From: Stichopus chloronotus | Taxonomy: Eukaryota; Echinodermata; Holothuroidea; Aspidochirotida; Stichopodidae | Reading direction: 5' to 3' | Length of the DNA: 64,000 nt | Assembly: GCA_021234535.1 (NCBI GenBank) | Contig: CM037842.1 | Location: 25,667,106 to 25,731,105 of the forward strand | Part shown: positions 12,743-25,500 of the stretch, piece by piece | Layout: every line of letters begins with the position of its first letter | Position numbering within the stretch: the first letter of the stretch is position 1 | Notes under the pieces: generated by a model | What the model saw: the letters and a program-made list of their open reading frames with translations, nothing else | Databases searched by the model: none | Told to the model about the DNA's origin: nothing | Translations under genes and position numbers: made by a program

Positions 12743-14708
12743 ATTGGTAAGAAGAGGAGAAATTTCACACTTTTTTTGTCGCTGAAAAATTAGCAGAAAC
12801 GACCCCTGTGGTAAATGTGTGGCACTTCCCTGGGAATACTTACCACATGTCTACAGTGGTAAACTCCTCTTTTGGAATTAGGATATTTGGACAAATTCTG
12901 TAGGCACTGTCTGGTAGTTTTTGTAGCTCTTAAAACTACTTTTTCAGAAGTAACTACTGTAATCCTTTGGTGCACTACTGAAAATGCAGGAATAACAGCA
13001 CAGCCTGCTTTGAGGAAGCATTGGCAATACTGTGTATTAAAGTCAGCTTGCAGAAGTTTGCAGAATATTAAAGGTTAATTTCCCCCTGTGCAGACTAGTG
13101 CACAAACATCGCTCACTGTAAGTGTAGGAGAGAGGAATTCATTGTCAACTGGAGCCCCTCTATTGGCTTTCATTGTTATGGGGTCATTGGGATTGTCCCA
13201 TCTGTACCAGGTAGTACCATCTCCCGATATGCAGGAAAATCCACAGGTTGATATGTACGGTGGTTTAAGTACAGCACTGTGAGACTTTGTCTTACTTGGG
13301 GCACTACTGTATGTACTGTAATTCAACTGCATGGTGGCAGTGAGTTCAGAATAGGATTGTATTAGTTTTCTCTTTTTGAATGGTGTTGTGTCAACCTTTA
13401 TAATTCAGTGCTGTAAAAATAAAATAAAAATATATTCACCTCTTGAGCAGAGTGGAATTTTGTCAAAAGAATGAAAGTGGTATTTGACAGTGCCAAATCT
13501 TTGACAGCCACATTAGGGTTCATGTTGTGTGCAGTGTTACTGTATGCATCACATAACTGTAACATGTGTGGATTTTCTGTAGGCCTACAGTATCTAAGCC
13601 TAGCTGTTGTGCGTATTGTAGATGTTTCTGAGGGTTAGCTTATTTTTATGTATGAATTCTGAGTGTTGTAATGAAGTTCATGTCCAATTACTGCACATGG
13701 AAAAATTATTTTGGCAAACATGCCTACAGGTATGTTTCAAATACTGTGACTTTTTCCACAGTTTAACAACATTTTACATGGCTGTGGTACGCAAATAGAA
13801 AATATTTATTTGAAGAAAAGTAAGTACGTACTATTTTCTGATTATTGGTTTTAGATCCCGAGAAACAAATTGTTTTTATGGCATTATGGCTCGTTAAAAA
13901 CTACGTATTAAATCATTTCCTAGGTAAATTATCCCCAAATTTCTATCCATGATGATATAGTAACTTGAAACTCCCTCTGTGAAGGCATCTCACGCAGCAT
14001 ACAGTATTTGTGTGATATTGCTGAGCACTGTATCCTATTCTGGTGTGAGATTAATACATAAATTACGTTGTGCTGTAGACTACAATATACAGTATGTAAA
14101 CTTGTTTCGGAGGCTATCATTTAAAGGTCGTAAAACACGGCAGTTTCGGATCACGTGTGACGTTATCTTGGTGGTTCACTACTGCCATAATCTACCTCTC
14201 TAGTAGTGCAGCGGTGCTCATTGAACTGAGATTCTTCATCGGTAAAAGTGGAAATGTATGAAGACATGCAGTAAAGTAACACAGTTCTAACAGAATCACT
14301 GCACACATACTGTACAGTACATGCAGGAGCAGTGTCCTAAAATTGTCCTCACTCTATACCTGTTCAGACTGGCAAGTGTCAGCCTGTGTGAAAGTGAAAA
14401 CATTGGTTTGATTACTGACCTGTCTCATCGCTACAAATGTACTCTCGTCAAGCCAAAAATGTTGACTACATAATACTGTAGTGTTCTTTGGCATTGCCAG
14501 AGAGAGTGTTATCTTGCATAAAGTCGGACTATTGCTGGTGTAGTGTCGGACCTGAGTTGGACTATACAGCACTTAAACATGGGCATCAAAGTGCTCTGTT
14601 TGTTCAGAAGGCTGAGGTTGTATACATGTACAGTATGTGCAGCAAATAATTATATGAGACTGTTACAATAGCATTCACAGCACAGCAAAGTTTTGCTTTT
14701 TCTTAACT

Positions 14709-15114
14709 TTAAAGCTGGAGTATGAATTGCACTGGCAACAGGCTGGTTATCTATTTACCTTTGTTCTTTGTCAGTGTTTCAGGGAAGAGACAGTGGGGGA
14801 AAAGATCACCTGTCACAAAAATTCAACTTAGAGAACATATCTATGCATTCATCTTCCCGATATTTGAATATTGAAATTGCCTTGATATTGTTATTGGCCC
14901 TACAAAATTTATACTCTCACAGAGTGCCTACAGTAGCCCTTAATCACCAAAACTTAAAATCAAACAGACCAATGGCAATGGATATTAATATTCATGTATG
15001 AAAAAACTGGGCTTAAATTACGTATTCTTGTAGTGACTGTATTAAACACATTCTGCTGAATTTGACTTTCAGTGGCAAAGTATGACAAATTTTGAACTCA
15101 ATGCCAGCTTTTAG
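14709..15114 (+). mobile_element. TTAAAGCTGG-family MITE, full length
   Basis: About 405 bp. It begins TTAAAGCTGGAGTATGAATTG and ends with the near complement AACTCAATGCCAGCTTTTA, so terminal inverted repeats are visible. Internal landmarks shared with other copies are GTCAGTGTTTCAGG, AAAGATCACCTGTCACAAAA, TGCATTCATCTTCC and TTGGCCCTACAAAATT. The short open frames inside are incidental. No transposase; presumably mobilised in trans. Confidence 0.75.
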
Positions 15115-16300
15115 TGCATGGTCAGTTGTTGTACAGTGGGCAATGATATTGAACAGAACAAGGTCTGTGCACAGCACACACAGTGACTGCAGTCTATTCC
15201 TAGGTCTGCAGTATTCTATCATCCAATTGGAGCAATGTCCTGCACTACTGTATCACAGTTCCCCGCATTTTAGTTAGAACCCTTCCCTACCATATACTTC
15301 AGAGCACTATTCTGGAAACAGTTCCTAGCCAATAGCATAGGCCTGTATGATAGAAACATGAATAAACATGTTACAGTATACTGCTTTTACTCAAAATACA
15401 AAGTGCGGCTGCAAAGTAGAACAAGAAAGAACAGTAGTGAAAATATTGCCACCGGGAAGCACAGTACTACAGTATTCATACAAAGTTCTGTCTTTTTTAC
15501 TCTTTTAACTCAAATTCACTTTCTGTAACACTGTACCTGATGATTTAGTAATTAATGTCATTTATATTTGATAGAATGTTTGTATTAAGCCTACATTTAA
15601 TCATCTATAACACTACCCAGACCCTCCAATACTACTTCGCTCTTTATATTTAGACTTACTCTACAGTAAAGTTTTTGCAAATACAGTGTAATTAAAGCCA
15701 TTGAATTTAAACAGTAAATACTGAAGCTGTTAATGCCATCTTTTGCATTATTCAATTCACAGCCATATTGGCTACAATATACCCAATGATTGATCGTCAG
15801 ATATGCAATGTGAGTGCAGACAATGATTTACAGTGACTGCATGTGAACATGGGATGTTGTACTGTATGCAGGTCTACACAGTGTGTACATGCATGATACT
15901 TCTTGCTGATTCTGTTCAACTCCTTCAGATATTTCACATTGAAAAACATATCACGTATCAACTAACTTCAGGCTGCACATCTGCAAAATCCCAGTGATTT
16001 CAATTTGTTTTTCAAAATTGCTTCCAGGAATGTTGCGACAGCTTATACCGATCGTGTTAATTACTGTACTGTACGTTGAAGTTTTCAGAGAGACCACTGG
16101 TTGTGAACCATGGATCTAGGGAGTGCAGATTAGGGACCGCTTGCCTTATGCTGTGTGATAATTAAGCAAGTCGTCGATGTGCCGGAAAATGTATCTTGAA
16201 ACTATCTTGAATGCATGGACCTAGAGTACGTGACATAGCTTGGATGTGATTATTCGACTGATGTTAACGTCATTTTTGTCATTTTTTTTTTCTTTTGTAG

Positions 16301-16528
16301 TTTGATTTGCATGACCACCATCCAGAGCTACTGGTCCACTGGGTCGGGGAGGGGCAGGATGAAATTATATGCTTGACCCGTGACATCACCCTCAGGGAGA
16401 CCTCTAACAGCAGTGTGTACATATCCTACGACTATGGCCAGACTTTCGAGAGGAAGGACCTACGTTACGGAGATGGCCGGTATGCGACCTTTGACAGGTT
16501 CTTCCATAGTGCAGCAAGTTTGACAAGG
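16301..16528 (+). CDS. SORL1: SORL1 exon a: first VPS10 blade
   Basis: 76 codons, phase 0 at both ends. The acceptor is a long T-rich tract ending in AG at 16299-16300; the donor GT is at 16529. The translation starts [18 protein letters not shown], the start of the mature VPS10 fold, and holds the Asp box SYDYGQTF. In vertebrates this segment follows the exon for signal peptide and propeptide, so at least one coding exon must lie upstream. An open frame runs on past the donor to 16675, but it loses family similarity at 16529 and enters repeat sequence. Confidence 0.93.
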
Positions 16529-19500
16529 GTAGGAATGAAGTTCCATCTCATAATGGTTTATTTTTCATTATTTTTCATTCTCTGCTACACATTTTTGGTT
16601 CCTAGCATTAGCAAAGGAACCTTAAGCAATCAGGTTGGCATGTGTGTCTGTGACACTTGCTCAGGTATGCTGTAACTCGAATAGGGGAAAACCGGAAGTC
16701 AAATTTGGTATGTAGCTTTACCATATTGATAAGGTGTGTACTGTTGTTTTTGTAGAGGTCAGAGGTCATCTGGTTACAAAACTCTGTGTTTTTGTGACAC
16801 TTTGTTGGGTGTGCTCTAACTATAGGGGAATATCGGATGAAAGTCAAACTTGGTATGTAGGTCCGCCATATTTAGAAGGTGTGCCCTATTGATTTTAGCA
16901 GTCAAGGGTCATCTGGGGGAACAGAGGAGAGCAAAAATCTGAAAACCTTTTAACACAATATCTCAAGTTACCAAGTTTGGTCAAAGTTTACACTTGGTGT
17001 ATGGATGCAGTATGGTAGTGATGCCTTTGGGTGTTCAAGATTTTTGGGTCTCAAGGTCCAAATGGGCCATTTTATGAAATCATGCAGAATGCCTCTTCTC
17101 CTACAGATGGTATGGAATTAAGTTGAAATTGTGTCACATTACTACTATGTCAGTGGTTCCTTTTGGTTGTTCAGAATAATTGGTCCCATTTGGACCATTC
17201 TATGAAATCATGGAAAATATTTTTTTTCTTTCTTTTTTTTGATTTGCAATGTGGAAGGATTGTAAATAAGCATTGTGATAGTGGAAACCTTTGCAGTGTT
17301 CAATATTTGTGGTCCAACTTCAGAATGTGCTGTATGGGCCATAGATTATTATGCAAAGCAACAGTTCTTCAACCGATTATTAGCTCAACTCACGGAGTGT
17401 GGGTAGAGCTTATGTGGTACTGTAGGGGGAGAAAATGTCTCTCTCTCTGTTCAAAAGCCTACTTCTTCTACAGTTACTGGTGGATTTTTCTGAAATTTGC
17501 AGTGAAGGTGCCACATTGGGATGGCAATACAAGTTGTTCCTAACTATGTGATAGGACAAAGGGAAGTCATAATTTTTGGCTGTTTTGATCATTTTTCCTT
17601 GTGCTTTAGATCCTTTTGAAGTCTCACTCCCTTGATTTGAGTGGTTATATTATGTGGTAGTGAGTTGAAGTGAGCTTTATCTGGAGGGGCATGCTCACCA
17701 TCTTAAATGAATAGCCTCAAGCTAAAGCTTGTGTGAGACAGTTTTCAGTTACTTTGTTTTGACTGTTATTCTTGGGCATTACTTGTCCCTGTGGTATCCA
17801 GTGTCCACTGTGTACACAACTAATGGACCATGATCGCAAAGTTCCCTGACAGCTAATTTTAGAATCTATTACATAGCCCCCCTTGCTGGTTGTGTGAACA
17901 TTGCATACAGAGAGTGGTTATTGTTCTTCACCAGTTCTGGTCTAGCTGGAATGGTTATAGGGGATGTTAGGGAGTTGAGGTTTGGTCTTGGCTTGGTCAA
18001 GGCCCTGCACCAGTGGCATAACCAGACTTTTTATTTAAGGGGGGGGGGAGACAAGTGATTATGGCACTTTCTAAGTGTAGTGTAGCATATTATACCACTA
18101 AAATTTTTGCCAAAAGTTCCTCTCATAGTGCAGGAATTGGCAGTTCCCAACCTTCCAGACCTTGTGAATTGTGGCCAAATATTCTTCATTTTTGACAAAC
18201 CACATTTAGAAATTTACACTTCCAAAAGGTCAGTCTCTGCAAGGGTTGTGAGTGAAAGCCACAAAAAGAAATTGTTGATTAATTTTTGATAACATCAATA
18301 GTGCTAGTTTAGTTCAGTTTAAATTAATGTATTCAGGCACTTACTGTACAGGGGGGTTCACTAAGTCGAGATGCAACATTCTTATTTGTCAACAAAAGCC
18401 TACATATTTCATCATACTAGATTCTTTTCATTAATTTGTTTTTTTACGGAATCAATATTACACTCCACATGACTTAGCAGCATTTACTTAAAGGGACTCA
18501 TTGAGTTGACATCAATAAAGTTTGTGGTGGTTTTGAAGGATATAAACACATGACAATGCTTACAATTAGCATAGGTAGTCAAGTTTCACATCCAATAGTT
18601 ATGAAAACTGTCAAAATTTTCAAATTTTTGACTGTTTGTTGCACTGGTTGTGTGTGTTTGAATGTAGTACTAGTATGAAAAGTGTCTGGTCACGAATTTT
18701 CATAAACCAAATTAAATCATTAATTACTTACTCATTAATGTTCCATTGTATGTGAAACATTGGGATCTTCGTAGTTTGACCATTTGTCACTTGTATGTGA
18801 AGGAAACTTGACGGGTGTAGATAAATTTAGAGAATTTCAGGAAACAACTCAATGAGCCTCTTTAAAAAATGCATGGTGTGGTTTTCATCCAATATTTTTT
18901 TACTCACCAATTTCAATGGGGGTAGTGGGAGGGGACAATCAGACATTTGACAGCCCCCTCTGGTTATGCCACTGCCCTGCACAAACTGGTGGCATGTACT
19001 AGAAGTCTACTTTCTGATCCCTATCCCTGTCCCCTGTGGGCAGTGTTATATAGCTAAGATTTATCCCTGAAACCAACTTTGCTATTTGTCAAATAGCAAC
19101 TCCCTGCTGAAACGGTCCAGCTGCGAAAGTTAATTGCTAGGTCAACAGTGTTTATGTGCTGGCCAGCCCAACATGAGTTTGTGTACAGTATGAACGATGT
19201 TAGGACCATAGATGTGTTCCAAATTAATTTTCAACTGGACACTTCCTAACATCAGAAGGGCTGAGCAACTGCAGCATCGCTGCTCTAGTATGTTGCAATG
19301 TTGAGGGGTTTTTCCTGATTAGTACTGTGGTAGTCAAGTACAGTACCTTTGGCTGATCAGCATTCTTGGGGACAAAATGGGGCCCAAACCTTTTTGGGGA
19401 TGTGATAAATTATGGACTAACCTTGCTTAAGACTAAGTGACTACAGTTGAGTTAAAATAGTCTTCGAGCAAGGAACGATAGTGCCCGCCTTGGGCCATTG

Positions 19501-22500
19501 TTCCTACTTTCCAATTTTCAGAGCAGGAATTTGCCCCTATGGTTTGACAGATGATTCAGGGAGCTCTCAACTAGAACATGGAACTGCGCCCTCTAATTTG
19601 GAAAACCTTAAAGTCAAAGTCCGGGCAAGTAGCATGTCTTCTGACTCAGAGCTGGGCGTCAACTACGTCATGAATCACAGAGATCACGGACAGTTATGTA
19701 ATAATGGCCGCACCCTTCGTTTCTATGCATAGTGTTAGGAACTCTGTTGGGTGGGAAGTTTGTACATATCGTGTTATCTATGAGAAGATCATTTCAAAAC
19801 GTTAAGAATATGAACAAAACTGGTTTGAAATTGCTTTAATAAGTCAGAGGACATGTCACTTGCCCGGAATTCCCCTTTGATAATCCCGAACATCGTGTCA
19901 AAAATGATTCAGCACCTGTTACTATGAAGACGTGCATGACTTGCAAGCATTGAAATTAGCATGTGCAAAGCTTCATTTCACTTAAACTGAAAAAAAAAGT
20001 GGATTCAGATGGAATACCATTATTTGCTTCACCCCTCACTGACCTGTCTCAGCATAGCAAATGCACTCTCATCTACCATGCCTAGAGTACTGGTAAAGCA
20101 TTCAAAGCATTTGAGTCAAGTCGAAAGTATTACCTGTAAACAACTACACTTTCAGATCTGTGCAGTACATTTTTTTTTTTTCTTTTTGATTTTTTGATGT
20201 TTCGATATCATTGACTTTTTGGAATGTCCTTTACTGTAGAGAACTGAGGATTCATACTAACTGCCATACCACAACATTCTGTGATAAGTGTTTCTATCAG
20301 GGTAAAGTTATGGATCACTTTTAGCTGATATGTACAGGTGTATTTGTCTTCCCTTGTTTGACCATGCTGTATTAACTAATGAAAATATTTTCTCTGTTGG
20401 TTTTCATGCTGTGTTCTGAATATTCCTTTTTGTAATTTATGATCTCTACTAAGATCTTACATTGCAAAGCTTATCATTTTACCTCCCGGCAGTACATATT
20501 CAACGACGTGAAGAACAATGCATTATGGGTAACCTTCGATGTGGGACGTTCTTTTGTCCATTACGAGGTTCCCTTCCGACCCTCTACGATATCCATCCAC
20601 GAAACATCGGAGAACATCGTGCTGGGAATGGATAGCCAGGACGAGGACAAAAAGGTGAGAATTATCCCAAGTAAAAAAACCTGAACATTGCAAAATTGCA
20701 ATGACCACGTGTATTTCATCTTTGAAAATGTTTTCTTGTATTGTTTACTAGATGCACTAGCACCTATTCATGCACTTCAGGAAAATAACTTTCCAATAAT
20801 TGTCCAGGTTCATTTTCTATCTTTCACGTTTCAGGTTATGTTATTTGCTATTTCTGGTATTAAAATCCACTACTATTGCTGTAAATGAGAGCTACTCGTT
20901 GTCTCATCATTGCCTCCAATGTAGGCCATCTTACATTCAAATGATGCCTTTGTGTTATACTTTTGCCCTGTGATGTGGATCAACAGAGCCTCACAGCTTT
21001 GCTAATCATTGTTTTTTTTTCAACCCATAGAAGATTTATTCCTTCGTTGGTTCATTATTTTTTTTTTTGAAAATGTGTTCCCCATGATCATTTGCTTCCT
21101 GTCCAAATTGTCCATTTTATGACCTAGAAATGCATTCCATTCCAAGTCTTACCCACCGACAAAAAAAAATGTCATTTGTCCATGTAGCCCTGAACTGTTT
21201 CAAAACTTTTCTTACACCTGGGGGGTCAACCTGCCAGTCGCAGACAAAATGCAGCTCTCAGAAAAACATCATGCAGCCCACAAAACCCCCCTTTCTAAGT
21301 TAAAGTTGTGTAAGAGAAATAAATTAACAAAAGGGGAAGAACCAATAAAGAGAAAGATATTATGCATACAAAAATTTGTGATGACTAGTACCATATTTTG
21401 AGGTCATATCTTACATTTCCTACATTATGCTGATATTAGAGTATTTTTCACATTCTTTGGCATTCACCTTGCCATGGATATGTCTGCATGCATCACTACT
21501 ACTTCACTCCTGCAATTGTGTTGTCTTACTCTTTCAGACGTTTCTGTGCATGAACATTGGTTTGTTTTTTTTCTAGGGCTTTTTTATTGATTTATTTTTT
21601 TTGGGGGGGGCAGTACAGGTACAGGCTGACATGTAACCTATGCAACCTACCAAGAACTTCAAAAGTGGCCATGTGGCCCCTTGATTTAAAAGGGTTGCCT
21701 CAGTGTTGTTTGATTTAAATCAAGCTGATTAAAATCAAGCTGATTAAAATCATGATTTAACTCATGATTTATTTTTTTAAAAATCATATGATTTAAATAG
21801 ATTTTAATCACAGATTTAAATCATGATTTTTTCTAAAAAATAAAAAAACTCAACAACCCTGGGTTGCACCTCCCATCTTCACACAATTGCATGTATGCCA
21901 CCTTCAGCTGTGCATTATGAGGGCAGTGTATGCAATATTGATGTACGATACACAAAGAGAGCTAGATCTAGATTGTTCTTCATAGAGACATCGTAACATG
22001 TTTGTTTGGAAGGAAATGCATCATCAGAATGTGATAGAAAAGAAAAGAAGGAGAGATTATTAGAGCCTTCTCCCCCACATTGTTATCAGGATGTGAATGA
22101 GCACGTACAGTAAATGTTGACAATCCATCGTGTGGAGGTGTGCCAACAAGAAATTGATCTCTAGGTCTTGAGGGCAGTTAGTGTCATGGTTGTGCGGTTC
22201 TTGTCTACTGGAGGAATTGATGGCGAAACCTCTAGACAGTGTCTCTTTAATATTCCTCGCCACAGGCATGAAGAATGTATACTGTAGTATTGATCTGTGA
22301 TACATTTACTGTATCATACCTTGGCACAGTGTGTCAAGTTGCGAACTTTACATGAACTTCAAACATGATATGTTGGTAATCCTTGTAAATAGATAGAAAT
22401 CATATTTCGGTCAGTAGATGATCGTCATGGTGCAGTAGATGTTCAAGGTCATTTGAGGTGAACATAAGGTGTTAAGGACAGATGCTTACCTACCCAGATA

Positions 22501-25500
22501 GTAAATACCCTGACAGTCTGTTCAAATTTTCCTTAATTGACTATGTTCAACCCACAACTGTCTGGAGGGCCTCCTCATGAGCTTACCCAAACCTAGCTGG
22601 CACATGTGTTATACAGATAGGGGCTACCCTGGATCTACAGATGGGGGCTAGCCTGCATCATTTAAAGCTGGACTTTGAGTTGTACGGGCAGTGTCAGTGT
22701 TTCAGGCAAGAGAAAGTAGGGGAAAAGATCACCTGTCACAAAATCTGAAAGAGAAGTATGCATTCATCTTCCGGATATTTAAATACAAAAATTGTTTCAA
22801 CCTTTTTGTTGGCCTCTACAAAATTCAGACTCCAAGAAAACTTAGCCACGAATTCACCGTTACCTGAAAACAAGCAGACCAACAGGAATGGATATGAATA
22901 ATTATGCATTTAAAAATGGGACTTAACAATGTTTCTTTGTAGTGGCTATGACATATTTGACATTCAGTGAGAAAATATGACGAATTGTCAACTCATATTC
23001 TAGCTTTAAGTTTTGTTACTCTCATGTCAACCTAATTTTAGTGACCAATTACTGTAAGAATGATTCTTTCTCCCAAGTTGAAGTCATAGCTGGGGTGATG
23101 ACTATTCTGTGTTTAACTTCAAACTGGGAGAAAAAAAAAATGTCATAAGCACTGTTTGTAACACTGGTGAAATCTGAACTCCATCTGGTGGTGTTTGGCC
23201 CTGGCGGGTGGTCGAACCAGGTCGACTGGCATGTAATTTTTTTTTTCATCTCGCATAGAGGTGAGATTTTCTTTTGAAACCTTGTCTGCGTTCATGTGAG
23301 CTTGCGTTAGTCAATGTGTTATGCCACTCCAATACCGTATGGGTTTTATGTATTCAACTAAGGGAAAAGGTTCCAAAATGTTGGATTGTCCTATGAAACA
23401 TTCAGATTACAAATGATTCACTAAGTCTTGTCTGCATGACTTTTCCTTTGAAGCAAGCCCCTCATGAACACTGACCGACTTTATGCGATTAAGATTGTCG
23501 CCTGATATCTGTTGGTTGTCTTCACACCCTTCTGATGAGCAAAGCATGCTTTTGTCAGTAATTTATTATTGCCATAGGGATTTTCGCCATGAACAGAAGG
23601 ACACAAAGTGCGTTGAATGCCACTGTGTGATAGATACAGTACAAAATATATGGAATTGTGTGATGGATACATGTAGTGCATGCTCACGACTGATCCCCGG
23701 TGACCACGGAAACCTGTCACCATGGAAACCCAGCATGATGTATTAATCATTAAGTATGTGTAAAACATGATTAAATTTTTGACAAAATGCTCTTCTTTTG
23801 AGAATGGTTTCACAAGGAAGTCTCCTAGGATAGAACCGAATAGGCTTTAGCAGAATGTTGAAATGACATTTAGCCATTTAGACCATTCAGGTCTGGTCAG
23901 ATAAGAATGTCGTTTGAGACAGTCGTGTGGTTTGTACCATTATTAAGAGCAGATGTTAAAAATACCTACCGCATGAAAAAAAAAAAGTGGTGTAATGTAT
24001 TAGCAAAAAGAAAGTTACGTAGTAATTTGCGAACAAAATGAACTCAGAGATTGCAGTGGTAGAGGCACTACTGTAGAAAAAAGTGGGAGCTTTTATAGTC
24101 TTGTCCCTTTGAGAGGAACATGGAAAAAAAAAATATAAAAGAATATATGTGTGAGACAAAACCAGTGAGTTGAATAAATAGCTAATGCGTTCACTGCTTG
24201 TATTGTACAGTATTAGATCATGAAATGACTTGCAGCACCTATAAGATGTGTGCCCCTTAGCTTGAGAGGAAGGTGCACCCCTGAAATAGGTAATTACAAT
24301 CACTGTGCGTCTTAACGTTTAAGGTTTATATGAATGAAAAACCAATAGGAAAACACATGCCACTTGGTATGGTATTCAGAGTATTCACATCATAGACATA
24401 TACTTACCCCTTGCCACACTACTGCATCATTTGACCTGGGCGAGCTAGGCCTTAGAGGGCGCGGTGTCAGAATTGACTTCGAGGTCAGTTTGAGCAGTGT
24501 CAGAATTGACTTCGAGGTCAGTTTGAGCAAAGGTCAAATGATGCAGTAGTGTGGCAAGGGGTAAGTATAGTCACTCATGAATACCCACACCAGTGAGTTG
24601 TGGGGATTACAGTATAATGGAAGTTTTATCACAGAAGTATGGATAAATGAGCCCCAGCATTTGTCAGTTTTAACCTTCTATGGCACTAGTGCACAAAAAC
24701 AATGGTTGTAAGTGAAAATTTACTCCACTCTTATCTTATCAGTTTTCCCCGGGGAGACAAAACCTTGCCTCTGTGCACCCATCCAAACAGTAATCTGTTT
24801 TGATACTTAAAAAAATGTTGGTACTGTATTTGAGTGTCATGACTCAATACTGCTACAGTACAAGTGCTGACATTTTAAATGCACTATACAGATGTACAGT
24901 ACACAGGCATACCTTTGAATAGTCAAGTTCACAACCATTTCCCCTCATACAATGTGGAAGATGGGGGAGGGGAGTGACAGTGCACTCTAGACAATTACAA
25001 GAATATGGTGTTGGTGTAATTTTGGAGGCATTACAAGTCTCTTCCTCGTCAATGCCAACTGTGCTTTGTAAACACTAGGGAACACCAACACACATGATTT
25101 GTGTGTTCCTTTTGTAGAAGTGTAGGAAGGTTTATCCCCCCACCCTCCCGGCTTGCAACAACAACTGCCACTCTCATTCACATTCAGCTATTGTGCCATT
25201 CTAAACTATTGTGACATTCTAAATTATTATGTCTTGTGTTTCCATTTCAGCTTTGGTTGTCAGAAAATTTTGGTGCCAGCTGGAGAGTCGTGCAGAGAGA
25301 TGTAAAATCATTTTTCTGGTAAGTCAGGAAGCGCAGGAACATTAATTGGCATCTTTTTCGTTCACTTCTCACATACCGCCACAAGTTGGCACGCACCGCC
25401 ATTTGAGGGAGCCTGGCCCAGCCGGTGCTCATCCTATTCAGTTCTTAGCTACGTAGAGAGAAGTTGAGGTCTGTAAGTAGTAAGTCGTGGGAATATATTG

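Larger units (their letters stand above)
1..16300. other. 16.3 kb without a recognised exon (first intron or upstream flank)
   Basis: No ORF here shows a signal peptide followed by a SORL1-like propeptide, nor any other domain I know. The missing first exon is either before base 1 or too divergent to see. The stretch holds MITE copies, LINE 3' tails, foldback repeats, homopolymer runs and a strikingly high density of TACTGTA/TACAGTA. A strand-minus open frame at 3945-4328 (127 codons) resembles nothing I recognise. Confidence 0.6.
20655..25250 (+). other. 4.6-kb intron, parts without recognised repeats
   Basis: Between VPS10 exons b and c. Apart from the hAT-like MITE (21701), the TTAAAGCTGG MITE (22662) and the foldback element (24402), I see only unique-looking AT-rich sequence. 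Open frames at 23481-23813 and 23956-24303 on the minus strand have no recognisable domain. Confidence 0.6.

Noticed and set aside
24531..24606. Spliced-leader RNA gene (arm followed by GGTAAGT)
   Set aside because: The donor-like word is right, but no Sm-binding site or third stem is visible downstream, and copies are dispersed in introns in varied contexts.
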